Source of the DNA: Toxoplasma gondii ME49
Taxonomy: Eukaryota > Apicomplexa > Conoidasida > Eucoccidiorida > Sarcocystidae
DNA length: 64,000 nucleotides
Assembly: GCF_000006565.2 (NCBI RefSeq)
Contig: NC_031467.1
Location: 1,240,001 to 1,304,000 of the forward strand
Reading direction: 5' to 3'
A program made the translations under genes and the position numbers. The notes under the pieces are model-generated. The model was not told where the DNA came from. It ran no database searches and was given only the letters and a program-made list of their open reading frames with translations. This document shows positions 22,876 to 34,142 of the stretch, piece after piece. Numbering within the stretch: the stretch's first letter is position 1; each line of letters opens with the position of its first letter.

Positions 22876-25800
22876 TCACAGGGGCACCACGCCGTTTACC
22901 TCTAGGAGGCTCCTGTAAGCCTCGTCGTGGAGCTGGCGGCCGGCGGAGTCCATGAAACGCGTTGATCGATAAGGCTTAACTTTTCCGGAGACAAGCTCAT
23001 GGACGGCTTCTCGTGCGACGGCGACTCGCAAGAGGTAGAGCGCTCGCTGCGTCTGGCGAACTCTTCTGTCAGAGGAAGTCTGCTTTGCCTCGTCTCCCGC
23101 GTTGCCAGTTCTGTCTGCTTCATTATCGCACCCTTCCCGACCGCGCGGAGCCACGCGCTTCGGGTGTACGTACACCCGCCGCCACTGTCGCACGAACTCT
23201 GCAGGCACTGTGTCATTTGGAGTTACCACGCAGTGAAGACACCGCCAGAGTCGTCCTTCTACCTCCTTTCTCTCGGCTCTATCTTCGTCACTTGCGTCTT
23301 CATCTTGTTCTTCTTCTCGCACTTCTTTCCTGTGAGCTCGTAGAAGCGAACGTTGAGTTTGACCGTTTCGCCTTTGCATCGACTCGAGAGTCTCTGCGTT
23401 TCTGTCTGCGGCTAACTCCTCAGCGAGCACGCTGAGACTCAGCAGTACGTCTGTCTGGTTGCTAATTTCAATCGCTTTTTCGTTTGCCGCCTGCTCTCTG
23501 CCGAGGCCATATGCCTCCGGCGCCTCGGTCTGCACGCTCCCTCTCGGTGTTGAGCGCCTTGCCTCTTCACTGCCTGCCTTTTCTCCCGCGTCCTGAACGC
23601 TCTCCCCAGCTAGCCACCAGGGTAGGCGGAATCGCCTCTTGAGGACGTGCTGGACGTCGGCCAGGAAAGCTGCATGCGAACGCTGCTCACGATACTGGGG
23701 CTGTTTGACCGGAACGCGGAGGAGGGAGCTCATCGTAGGAAGCAGCGACGCAAGACTCCAGAGAAACGACGTATGTTGAAGTCCGTACAGCCGAGAGAGC
23801 GCCTGGGCGTTCCCCGCGACCTTCCGCCAGTGCACAGACGCAGCCACAGAAGGAGAGAGAGGACACGAAGAAGGAGAGAGGGAAGAAACGGCGAGGGAAG
23901 AAGGAGAGAAAGACGAATCAGAAGAAGGAGAGGCCGAAGATGAAGAAGGAGAGACGCGTGGAGATTCGTTGAAGACGAAATCATTTTCTCGAAGAGCGAA
24001 ATAGGACGAGAAGGGAGAGGAAAGACGTCGAGCGTCCTTGCTCTCAAGCGTCGCGTTTTTCGTGTCACTCTGAGGAGACGACCACGGAGAAGGAAGAGAG
24101 AGGTCAGGAGTGCTCGCGGCAGAGTCCGCAGATGAAGAAAATCGAGAGGGCGCGACGAAAAAGAAGAAATCTTCCTTTCCGTGCTCCTCTGACAACTGCT
24201 CGTTCATCTGTTCTCTCTCTGTCTCCTCTCTCTTTTCAGTGCTCGTCTTCTCCCTCTCTCCTCCGCTGTCCTTCTCACGATGTCCCCTGCTTCTCCTCAG
24301 ATCGACGTCCGGTCCCTCCACGACGACGGCGCACTGCGTTCGAAGCTCCGTCTCCTTTTTTCCTGCCTGCTCTGCTGTTTCGTTTGTTTGCCCGTTCTCT
24401 CGCAAGTCCTTCCGCCGCATGCGTCCGCGATAAAAGTCGAACGCGAACTGCATGAAGTCGCCGGGGTACGGCCGCGCTTGGGAAAGCGAGTGCGGCAGAA
24501 GCAGCGAAGTGCAGAGGCACGAGGTCTCGTCCATGACTACGGTGCCGCCTCCCGAGAATCTCCGAATATACGCCGACTTCTGGGCAGACAGAACCTCCTC
24601 CGGATTCTCCACGAAGGAAGACGGAGTGCCACTGAGTCCAAAGATGACACTCACAGGTGGCGCAGAAGAGGGAGAGGAAGGGGAGGATGAAGAAGGAGAA
24701 GAAGAAGGGGAGGATGAAGAAGAGGATGAAGAAGAGGATGAAGAAGAGGATGAAAAAGAGGACGAAGAAGAGGATGAAGAAGAGGATGAAAAAGAGGACG
24801 AAGAAGAGGATGAAGAAGAGGATGAAGAGGGAAAGAGAGAAGAGGAAACAGGCGCGGAAGATTGCGTAGGCGAGTAGGGGGGATGATGCAGAAAGAGGCA
24901 AGCAACAGAGGCGTCGTTGACGGACTTGGACGCGCTGGCGTTATTGAGAAGGCGAAACAGTGCCTCTTCGAGCAAGAGAAACTCATAAGGATGGAAGTGG
25001 AAAGTGTGAATTACATACAGCCTGCCGGCGTGGAGAGAAGAGAGGGGACCGGAACCCGCAGACGCATTGGGAGACACTTGAGAGGAACCAGGGAGGAGGA
25101 CGAGAGACGCCTGATGCGAGAGGGTGTCCAGCGGATTCAAGAGCGCATGCAGCGAAGCGATCTGAGGGAGATCCACCGCCTCCTTTGTACCAGGAACCAA
25201 TCGTCTCCGATCCGTCGTCGCGTCATTGTAACCTCCTTCGTTCCCCTCTTCTTTTCTCTCTTGCGTTTCGTCGCGAACATGAACGCTTGGTCGGGGGGGA
25301 TTCTGTGCAGCATGACTGCTTTCTGCCCGCGCTTCTTCCGACCTCTCTTCCTCACCCTGGCCTTCTTGTCTCCTGGATCCGCTCTCGTTGCCCTCTCCGG
25401 CTCCGAGCGTCTCCGCAGAGAGTCCGGTGCCGCCTGCGCGGGAGGCGCAGCGTCGCGCGCGGTCGCGGCTGCGGAGGTCGGCGGAGGTTGGGGCAGAAGA
25501 GGAAGAGAAAGGAGAAACGCCATCTCGGGGAGAAAGAGAAGGAGATGAATAAGACAGGAAAGAAGAAGAGGAAGAAGAAGAGGAAGAAGAAGAGGAAGAA
25601 GAAGAGGAAGAAGAAAGAGAAGAGAACGAGGACCATCTCACGAGATGGAAGCGACAGAGCGGACTGGGCGTGGAAGACAGAGGAGGTGGAGGTGACGATG
25701 ACGAAGACCTTGCGGTCGAGAGAATTGTCCAGGGCAGCGTGTCTTGACTTTGGAGAACGAATCTCCGAGGCGCAGCGACGAACACTCCACTTCGTCTCTC

Positions 25801-26145
25801 CACATCTTCTCTGTCTCCTTCTCTGTCTCCTTCTCTGTCTCCTCTGTCTCCTGGTTCTCTGTTCGCTTCTTCTCTTCTGTGTCTGGCTTGCCTCAGACTG
25901 TGTGACTTTCTCTGCGGCTTGACAAGACTCCTCGACGCGTCGCACACAATGGGGAGCTGAGTCTCCGCATGTCTGGAGCGGCTATACACCCGAAGAAACC
26001 GCCTCTGGTGTCGGCTTTCCTTCTGGGTCCTCTGGGGGCTCTCGGCTTTGCGCTGGCGAACAGCAAAGTTTCTGAGCAGAGTTGGAAGCCTTGCAGAGAA
26101 GCGGTGAGAGACTGCAGGGGAAAAAGAAAACACAGAGGTCGCCAT
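22876..26145 (-). CDS. Lipoate-protein ligase / biotin-lipoate A/B ligase family protein with long Ser-rich insertions
   Basis: A single exon of 1089 aa. The family core is recognisable: the acyl-adenylate loop RRFSGGGTVVMDET (about residue 526, DNA near 24544-24570) and the KVAGNAQALSRLYGLQHTSF block with its conserved Lys (about residue 772), followed by LRVPVKQPQYREQRSHAAF. This order matches LplA-type enzymes, which attach lipoate to dehydrogenase E2/GcvH proteins in mitochondrion or apicoplast. Start at Met 26145 (tcgccATGGCGACC): the leader MATSVFSFSPAVSHRFSARL is rich in Ser/Arg with no acid, as expected for a transit peptide. Met 26229 in frame is an alternative. Two or more poly-Ser tracts (24670-24830, 25540-25640) and acidic/Arg-rich spacers make it about three times the usual length. 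Ligase versus octanoyltransferase activity is not decidable here. Confidence 0.8.
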   Translation of the reverse strand: MATSVFSFSPAVSHRFSARLPTLLRNFAVRQRKAESPQRTQKESRHQRRFLRVYSRSRHAETQLPIVCDASRSLVKPQRKSHSLRQARHRREEANREPGDRGDREGDREGDREDVERRSGVFVAAPRRFVLQSQDTLPWTILSTARSSSSSPPPPLSSTPSPLCRFHLVRWSSFSSLSSSSSSSSSSSSSSSSSSFLSYSSPSLSPRDGVSPFSSSSAPTSADLRSRDRARRCASRAGGTGLSAETLGAGEGNESGSRRQEGQGEEERSEEARAESSHAAQNPPRPSVHVRDETQERKEEGNEGGYNDATTDRRRLVPGTKEAVDLPQIASLHALLNPLDTLSHQASLVLLPGSSQVSPNASAGSGPLSSLHAGRLYVIHTFHFHPYEFLLLEEALFRLLNNASASKSVNDASVACLFLHHPPYSPTQSSAPVSSSLFPSSSSSSSSSSSSFSSSSSSSSSSSFSSSSSSSSSSSSSSSPSSSPSSSSPSSPSSAPPVSVIFGLSGTPSSFVENPEEVLSAQKSAYIRRFSGGGTVVMDETSCLCTSLLLPHSLSQARPYPGDFMQFAFDFYRGRMRRKDLRENGQTNETAEQAGKKETELRTQCAVVVEGPDVDLRRSRGHREKDSGGEREKTSTEKREETEREQMNEQLSEEHGKEDFFFFVAPSRFSSSADSAASTPDLSLPSPWSSPQSDTKNATLESKDARRLSSPFSSYFALRENDFVFNESPRVSPSSSSASPSSDSSFSPSSLAVSSLSPSSCPLSPSVAASVHWRKVAGNAQALSRLYGLQHTSFLWSLASLLPTMSSLLRVPVKQPQYREQRSHAAFLADVQHVLKRRFRLPWWLAGESVQDAGEKAGSEEARRSTPRGSVQTEAPEAYGLGREQAANEKAIEISNQTDVLLSLSVLAEELAADRNAETLESMQRRNGQTQRSLLRAHRKEVREEEQDEDASDEDRAERKEVEGRLWRCLHCVVTPNDTVPAEFVRQWRRVYVHPKRVAPRGREGCDNEADRTGNAGDEAKQTSSDRRVRQTQRALYLLRVAVAREAVHELVSGKVKPYRSTRFMDSAGRQLHDEAYRSLLEVNGVVPL
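23161..23178. promoter_or_regulatory. Dispersed palindrome copy 7 (lipoate-ligase coding)
   Basis: CGGGTGTACGTACACCCG, a perfect 18-bp palindrome, read on the minus strand as RVYVHPK. Confidence 0.6.
24655..24840 (-). repeat. Poly-Ser coding GAAGAGGAT-type array in the lipoate-ligase gene
   Basis: On the + strand this is tandem GATGAAGAAGAG / GACGAAGAAGAG; in the coding (-) strand it reads as nearly uninterrupted Ser. It lies about 80 bases downstream, in coding order, of nothing conserved and just before the RRFSGGG block, so it expands a loop of the enzyme. A second such tract lies at 25545-25640. Confidence 0.75.
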
Positions 26146-27359
26146 GGCGACACTGTGCTTCTTCCGTCGCGCTTCTTCCTCGAGGTTGCTTTGTCTTCTT
26201 GAGTCTCTCACCTGCGGCCTCCAGTGCAAGGACGCCTTCTTCCTCCTCTCCCGCTAGCTCCTTCCCGCCTCTTTTCTGCTTTGCTGCCTCCTGTTATCCA
26301 GATTTGCCTCCGGCTACACTCCTGCAAAGCTGCTCTCTTGGTCTCTCCCCTCTCCAAACAGCCCCGGGGGACACTGAAAAAAATGCCGTCTCAGTCTGCA
26401 TGCGATGTTTTTTTTCTGCATGCGCCGCGCACATCTGGAGACGCGAAGCTGCGGCTTCTCGTTGCTCTCTGTTTGCCGGCATGTCTGGAAGAAATGAGAC
26501 AAACATCTGCGTCTCTACTGCTTCTCATTCTCCTTCGTCTTGCCTCTTCTCTATGAGGAAACTCTTCGATGGTGTCGCGGCCTCTCCACTGTCGCAGCTG
26601 AGCGCCGAGTTCATTTCAAAACTCACCAGTCAAGAGACATTTTCTGTTCTCCGGTCGTCTTGTTTCCTTCTCTTCTTCCTCTCTGTTCGTCTCGTTTCCT
26701 TCTCTTCTTCCTCTCCGTTCATCTCGTTTCCTTCTCTTCTTCCTCTCCGTTCATCTCGTTTCCTTCTCTTCTTCCTCTCCGTTCATCTCGTTTCCTTCTC
26801 TTCTTCCTCTTCTGCCCTCTCTCTGCTCCGCGCGTCTCTCGCTTCTTCCTGGGTTTCCCCTGCGTGTCTTCTTTCGCTTCCAGCTTTTTTCTCCACCGCT
26901 CTCGTCTCGTCCTGTCTCCCTCCCGGTCTCCTTGTGACCGGAGAGAGAAGAAGCAAGGAGAGGAGAACGACATTTCATGGAGAAAGGGGATTCTGAAGAG
27001 AAGACAGCGCCAACGCGCAGATCTCGAGAAAAGAGAGAAGCGAAAAAGCCTCTTTTTCTAAATTTCAAACAAAACTCGCGTGCTTGTGTGGCATTAAGTT
27101 GCGAATGGACGAGCCTTCAAGAGATTTTTTATTTATCGCAGCTCCGGTCCACAAGCCCCCATGACTCTGTCTACGGCACAAGGTTCTAGTCGCTGTTCTC
27201 TCTGAGGTCAAAAGCAGAGGAGGAGGCTACTTGCAACTGGAAGAGAGGACGAAGAGCGGATTGGAAACGGAGGACGTCTCGATCTGCGCTCTCTTGTAGA
27301 CCTTCTTTGTCTCTGGTTCTCTCCACTCTCCTCGACTTTTCGTCCTCCCTGCAGAACGG
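26146..27359. promoter_or_regulatory. Divergent spacer between lipoate ligase (-) and TFIIH p44 (+), with a 32-bp repeat
   Basis: About 1.2 kb of head-to-head promoter space. At 26670-26810 there are about four tandem copies of a 32-bp pyrimidine unit (TCTCGTTTCCTTCTCTTC then TTCCTCTCCGTTCA). GCATGC-core elements lie near 26398-26421. No gene is supported. Confidence 0.5.
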
Positions 27360-30300
27360 ATGGCCCATCGACCCGCGGGGACTGGTGGACGCGATGCGGT
27401 GAGTCTCTTTCTTCCTCCTGTTTTCTCTGTCTTGTCTCTCTTTCTCTTCTTTTCTCCAGTTCCCTCTCTTGTTTTTCCTCTCTCCACGTCTTCCCTCTCC
27501 ATCTGCAGTCGTGGTGTCTCCATCGCGGCTTTCCGTCTCCAGCTTCTTCTCCTTCTGTGTCGCTTTCTTCTTCAGACGGCGTATCCTTCGGTTGAAGAAG
27601 TTCTGCAGGAACTCGAGGGAAATGGAACAGACGCGGCGGCTGAGGAAGACCTCTACGGGCAGTACGCCTGGGAGTGTGAGGCCGAGAGGTGAGTCAACGC
27701 ATACAAAGTGAAATAAATTAAAGACAGAGAAAGTAAAATATCGCGGAAGAAGACAAAGCAAAGGAGAGGAAAACCAGGAAGATCCACGCGTCGTCCTTCC
27801 CCTTATTCCTCTCTTCCTCTTACGACCCTCTTCCTCCCTTCTTTTCGCTCTTTCTCTCTTTTTCCTCTCTTCCTTTTTCTTTCTGTCTTCCTCTCCTTTT
27901 TCTCGCTTCCTCTTTTTCTTCCTTTTTTTTCTTTTACCCTCTTCGTGTTCCCTCTTCCTCTCGTCTTTATTTCATCTCCCCCTGTTCGCTCCTCCCTTCT
28001 TTCCTCCTCGCCATTCAAGGTGTCGAAACAGGAGGCACCTGAGCTCCGTTAAGTCTCTCCGTAGTTTTGAGATTTTCAGAATGTTTTTTCTGCTATATTG
28101 TCTTTTGTGGTGTGCCTCGAGCTTTCTAAGCCTCCTGTATTCGCACCTTGTTTTTTTCCGCTTCTTGTGGCGTCTCTTCTGCGTTTTTGTCTCCGTCTTT
28201 CCGTTTGGAAAATCCACTTTTTGCGCCCTTCGTTTCTCTCCAATGTTCTTTGTACATTTTTTAGGCGTTTTCGTTTTTTTTCGATTTTTCAACATTTTTT
28301 CTGATTTTTGAAATTCATTTTATTTTTCGTTTTTTCTGTTTTTTTCAGGTCTTGGGATCAGCTCATCGAGAGCTCTGAGGGATTCGTGTTGCTGCACGGC
28401 GGCGCCGCCGAGGAGGGCGTGAAGACGCGGCGCATCGACCGCCGCCAGCAGCACGAGCCTCAAATCAAAAAAGGCATCATTCGGTGCGAAAAAGAATGCC
28501 AAACATTCGGAAAAACTCGCGCTTCGCAGAGCCGCCGCGTTGTCTTCTTATTTACCGTCTATCTATCTATCTATCGCTATCCAATATTTATCTTTCTATA
28601 TCTGTTTTCCATAAATATATTTATATATTTATATATGTATCTATGTGTTTGTCTATATATATATATATGTATATGCGTTTCTTTGCTTATGGATGTATGC
28701 ATCTGTCTGTTTGTCTATATGCTTCTGTCTATCTTGTTGCCTATCTGTTTTTGTGTTCGTCTCTGTGTTTTCTTCATCCATCTACATGCATATATGTATA
28801 TATATTTATAAATATATACATGCATACATAGATATGTAGAAATATAGAGATTCGTGGGTTTTTTGAGGCGTGAAGGCAACGTTTTCCCCCTGAAGACGAT
28901 TATCGTTTGCTTTTCAGAAGTCTCGTTCTGCTCATCGACATGTCCGAAGCGATGCGCGAAAAAGATTTCCGCCCTGATCGCCTGAGATGCGTCTGCCAAC
29001 TTGCGGAGGTACCTTCACACGGACAAGAGCTGCGTGTTTCGCTCAGACGCTTTCTCAGCTTTTCTGAGACTCGGTCGCCTCATCTCTAGCCTGTCTCCCC
29101 CCTCCCCCCCCAGGGTCTGTAGACGAAGATTTTCGAGTCCGCCGATGCGTATGTGCCAGTCTGTTATGGCCCACAAGCCTCTACCTGCGCACACTCACGT
29201 CTAGACGTACACTCGAATGCATGCGCGCGGGTGTGTCTGCATATTCGTACGTCTGAGTCCACATGCATCTGGAGGTGATTCGTGAAAGCAAATGCGTAGC
29301 TTCTAAAAATATGTGTATGTGCGTGCATGTGTGTATACTTGTGTCTGTCTGTCTTGGGTGTGGCTGCGTATCGCTTTTGGAGGCTCGTGGAAGCTTTTTC
29401 TGCTTGTTTTCCCCCTTTTTTTCAGGAATTTATTGGTACGTTTTTACTGCAGAATCCCCTTGCACAACTTGCGCAAGTGGCTCTGATTGGGCCTTCTGCA
29501 GAGCCTTTGGCTGCGCGCGGGGAGGCGGCAAGAGACTCTGCTGCGGTCTCCGCTAGGCCGTCGGGGAGTGCCTCCATGCAACTTTTCAGCAGCAGCGCTT
29601 CCGAGTCCATCGCCGCTCTCCGAGAAAAAAGGAAACACCCGGGAGTCGGCACCGGCGTTCCTTCCCTCAACAATGGCCTTCACGTCAGTCTCACAACTCA
29701 CGCCTATGCATTCAGAGTGCATAAATGCAGACAGCGATTCGAGCATAGATGCGCACAGATGCGTATACAGATGCACAGTTCTGGGTTTAAGTGCATAGAG
29801 CGGCCCGTGGATGTGTGTGTATATGATACTTTTGTATATCTTTGTGAATTTGTACTTTTTGATGTATAAATAAATGTACGTCTGTGTGTCTGTGTATGAG
29901 TGCAGAGAGGGGCAGGTCTACATGTTTAGATTTCCATGTCACTGCAAATCTAGTTCAGCGTGAGCATGCATGTATCGATGAGCAAGTATGTCGGGTGAAG
30001 CAGAACGGGAGACTCGAAGGCGCAATGCATGCCGGGTGAGCATGTTTTGGACGCGTCTGCCTTGTGCGAATACTGTGGGGCATTTCACGCGTGTATCCAG
30101 ATGTCCTTTTAAATCTTTCTTTATCTGTGCATGTATCTGCTTATATATGCGCATGCACCTTGTGCGGATGGGCGTCGTGTGTGTCTGAGACGCCGTTTTC
30201 GTCTTGTGTCGCTCTGTTTCCATCGGCAAATGACATCTTTTTTTGAGGTTTCTGTGTCGTGTTTTGACCGGAAACCGTTTCTCTGTTTTTGGCGAGCACG

Positions 30301-33300
30301 ACATGTCGGCAACTGTGAATGTATCTCGTCGATTCCCCCTGTTTTCTCTCGATTTTCTCTTCTTTTCCAGCTGGCGAAAGACCTCCTCGCCGGCGTGCCA
30401 CCCTACTGCACTCGCGAGGTCCTCGTTCTGTTCGGCTCTCTGCGAACCTGCGATGTTGGGTGAGGAGAAGAAAAGAGAAGAAACGAGAGACGGACATGAA
30501 AAAGGACGAAGAAACGAGAGAAACAGAGTAACGCCGAGAGTGCTGAGAGGACAGAACGCGTACGAGAACGGGGCGTGCATGCCTTGTGCGAAGCTTCTCA
30601 TTTGCTCTCTTCTTTATCTCTTTCTTCTTCCTGTTCCGTCTTCCCACTTGCGCTCTCATCTCCTTTCCTTTCTGCCTGTCTCTAGGTGCATCGAGGAGAC
30701 CATCGCCGCCGTGAAGAAGAGCAACATTTGCTGCAACGTCATCTGCCTCGCTGCGGAGCTCCACGTGCTCAAGGTCCGCAACGTTTCTCCTCAGTTCACC
30801 CAGTGTACCCTTTTTACGAGTTCACATGGTCCTTCCTTTGTGCGCCTTCATGTCACCTATGCATACACGTACATCCATGTATATGTATATCTGTATGTAT
30901 ATCTGTATGTATATCTGTATGTAGTCAGATAGAGAGACTCAACAAAGACGCAGACAGTGATGTGCATGTCGATGCAGGTGTCGAGTTACCTAGTCCTATA
31001 TAGAGAGATGGATATCGAGATAGGAGATAGGTGAATAAACAAATAGACAGATAGGTGTAGGCACACGCTGTTGTAGGTCGACTGACATAGAGATGGAGAG
31101 ATATGCGTATAGGTGCATTTTCATCTATTCACCTATGGACTTGCAGCGCCAGAGACTGTTTGCATTTCCCTATATATATATATATATAAACATATGTAAA
31201 GATATATTTATATATGTACGCCGAGATGCGTAGTCTTTTTTTTCATTCATTTGCGGGCGCATGCGGCTGCCCTGTTCGATGCCTGCAAGTGGGAGAGTGG
31301 ATCTTTTTCATGTGGAAGACCGAGAAGATGAAGAGGGGATCTCTTTTTCGATGTTTCGCCTTTTTCAGAATCTCTGCCAGGCAACGGGAGGTCGACACGA
31401 TGTGCCTCTTCACCGCGAGCATCTGCGCGCTCTTCTCATGCAACACACTCTCCCGCCAGCTTGGTGAGGACCGGAGGAGCCGCACAGAGAGAGCGCGGCG
31501 CAAAGTGGAAGGAGAGGAGAGCGCGGCGGAGACAGGCGCGAGGGACAGCGAAGGCTGGGAGACCAAGAGCCGACTGAACGGCCCTCTCGCAGTCGACGCG
31601 GCGTTGAAGGCTGGCGGTGATGACTGCGCCGAGGCGCGACGGTGTGTTTCGTTGTTTCTCTGTCTGTCGTGAACTTGCCAAGAGCCCAGAAGACAGCACC
31701 TTGTCTTCTTCCAGAAAAGTCCTGCAGATTGCAGATTCAGCGAGACGGCACTGAGCGGTGGGAGAATCGCTCACCAGCGAAGGTGTCGATAGCGATGAGC
31801 GCCCTCGACGCACACAGAAACCTCGTCGTGAGCTTCAGACAGACATGTCCTGCGAGGTTGAAAATTTGTCCTTTTCAGGTCTGCCAGCATGCAGCCTTGT
31901 CTCATCCGCATGGGATTTCCTTCGCTGAAGTCGACGAGCACGGCGGCCCTCTGCAGTTGTCACCAACACCTCACTTTCTCCTCCTACGTTTGCCCCCAGT
32001 GCGGCGCGAAGCTCTGCACCACCCCCAACCGCTGTCGAGTGCGTTCGGCGAACGGAGGGCAACATCTCGGGAAGAACGCGAAGCACAATAGGGAAGCGAC
32101 AGGATAGACTCCTCGGTGGAGGAAGTGGACACCGGAAAAAACTGTGCTTTATATTTTCGCCTGCTATTTCGTTGGTTCCCCGAGTCCCTCGCTCAGACGG
32201 CAGTCTCCCTGTTGCTCTGCGGCGGCTCCGTCGCGTTCCTCTGTTCCTTCACCCTGTGCGTGAATCGTTCCTGTCCGGGTGGCCATGCTGCGAGCTCCAG
32301 TCGCCGATCATTCGTGGGTCTCCTCCGGCGGAGTTGCCACCCGATCCTCATCGATCTTCTGATCTGTCTTCGACCTTGTTTTCGGCTCCGTTTTTCAGTG
32401 CTGCTTTCTGCACCTCGTCTCGCCGGCCGACATCTCGCGGTCGTTCCATAGCCTCTGTCCGCCTCTGCCGTTCGACCCAGTGAGTGGCCGCGCTCGTTGG
32501 CGAGCGAGCGAAAGTCGAGGGGGGAGAGGTAGGCGAGGAGAACTCCTTCCAACAGTTGATGGCTAACTGGGGAGAGAAGCGAGCCGCAGAGTGCAGCGGA
32601 AACCATCGTCGAGGCTGCGCAAGACGCGCGTCGCGAGGCGGACCACGGCGGCGCAGGCGCTCCGGTGCACAGACAACTGAGCGGGCAGGAGACGCCCTAG
32701 ACCTTGGGGAGGACCTACACCTGAGGCGAGGCGAACAGGCTTCAGTCTAAGTTCTGCGAAACATATGTTCATGACGAAAACATGAAAAAAACTGTCTTGG
32801 GTCTGTCTTTTTTCTGCAGGTCCCTGCCGACGCTCCGGAGGCGAAGCGCCTGTGCGCGTGCTGTACCACGCAGCTCGATCGTGGTAGGTTCTGCAAGGAG
32901 TCGCCTTTCGGTTTTCGTTTTTCTGTCTATTGCCTGAATGGCATATTTCGCGGAAGCAAACACACGTGGTGGAAAGCGCCTCTTCGAAAGAACTCGAGAA
33001 ACCAGTGCCCCCTCTCTCTCTCTTGTTGTGTCCTCCTTTTTCCTCCCTTCTCTTCTTTCCTCTCGCTTCTCCGATTCCTCTTTTCCCCTCTGTCGCCTAC
33101 CTTTCCTCAGCCAGTACACCCGAAGATACGCTGTTGGGCTCCGGGCAATCAAGTTCTCTGTGATTCTGAAATTTGCGACCTCTAGGGTCTTCTGGATAGG
33201 TCTTCAGTGCAAGGAGATGCAGACAAGTCAGTTGTCTGTGGTCGCTGCACACCGCCAGTTCGTGGACTGCGTTCGCCAGCTCAAGTTTTGGACTTTAGTG

Positions 33301-34142
33301 TTTCACCGGCATTCATGTTTGCGAAGCTCCATCCTGTCCTCTCGGTTCCTCAGGTGGCGCGCAGTGTCCAGACTGTGGGGAGATTTTCTGCCAGTGAGTG
33401 TCGCGCGCCTTTCGCGCATGCAGAGGCTTGTTGTCGATCTCTGACGGGATTCTCGCTGAGGCGAGGACAGTCGAGAGACGTCGTGGGGGTGGTGCGACGG
33501 TCAAAGAAAGGCGGCGGAGACGCCATGGCCCTCCGCCCAACAGGGGAGCCGTCTCTGGGTGGCGGCCGGAAGTTCATGGTTCGGCTGAATTCGATCCAGA
33601 GGCCGAAGGAACGAACAAGGAGAATGCGGGGAGGAAGCGAAGGCACCGGAGGGAGATCAAGACGTCGCGAGGAACGAGTTGAAGAGGAAACAGGGGCAGA
33701 AGGGAACACAGGAGGTAGAAGGAGAGCAGGAAGAACCTGTTTCTGTTTTTTTCGCGCGGTGAAGTCGGTGCGAGTCGAGGTGCGTTGTTTTTTCTGGGAG
33801 AAGCGTTGAAGTGGGATGCATGTGAGGCGACCACAAACACTCGATGCTCTCGCTTGTGTTATGTCCATCTTTTTTCCAGTGCATGCAGTCGGACTGCAAA
33901 CGGTGCTAAGAAGCATGCCCACAGTCCTTGCTGTGTCGGTCTGCTTTTTTCGTCTCAGCGATTGCGACATATACTCTCACGAGCAGCTGCGGCAGTGTGC
34001 CTTCTGCGTCATGCGGGATATCACGACCTTGGAAGAGGAGGAACCTTCCGACTCTGCTGCTGTGCTCTCTGGAGCGAAACAAGACAACAACGCAGGTGGC
34101 GCTGCTCCTCCGGTCTCGCGTTCCCCGCACCAGGGGACGTAG
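27360..34142 (+). CDS. SSL1: TFIIH basal transcription/repair factor subunit Ssl1/p44 (GTF2H2), 13 exons
   Basis: Exons: 27360-27398, 27576-27688, 28349-28483, 28918-29008, 29426-29683, 30371-30459, 30686-30773, 31369-31463, 31879-32038, 32399-32479, 32820-32883, 33354-33393, 33959-34142 (1437 nt, 478 aa); all phases match. N-terminal YAWECEAERSWDQL is the p44 signature start. The von Willebrand A-type Ssl1 domain contains SLVLLIDMSEAMREKDF, PSLNNGLHLAKDLL, CTREVLVLFGSLRTCD and LCQATGG. Then come IRMGFPS and two zinc sites: YVCPQCGAKLC plus NRCRCC, and a C-terminal C4C4-like RING (LCACC, QCPDCGEIFCHDCD, H, CAFC). p44 is the core-TFIIH partner that stimulates the XPD helicase, acting in transcription initiation and nucleotide-excision repair in the nucleus. 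Exon 9 has two in-frame acceptors 9 nt apart (31879, 31888). An acidic and Gly/Pro tail follows the RING. Confidence 0.95.
27790..28010. repeat. Polypyrimidine tract in p44 intron 2
   Basis: Nearly pure C/T sequence (CTCTTCCTCTT, CTTTTTCTCTC units) in the intron between 27688 and 28349. Minus-strand Arg/Lys/Glu open frames across it are composition artefacts. Confidence 0.7.
28556..28850. repeat. TATC/TATATG microsatellites in p44 intron 3
   Basis: CTATCTATCTATC followed by TATATATGTATATG arrays between exons 28349-28483 and 28918-29008. Confidence 0.8.
30870..31215. repeat. GTATATCT and TATATA microsatellites in p44 intron 7
   Basis: Three GTATATCTGTAT units near 30884-30925, GATAG-type stretches near 31000-31060, and TATATA near 31172-31215, between exons 30686-30773 and 31369-31463. 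Confidence 0.75.

Noticed and set aside
24452..24877. Acidic Glu/Asp-rich open frame on the + strand
   Set aside because: Antisense of the poly-Ser tract in the lipoate-ligase gene, whose minus frame carries the conserved motifs.
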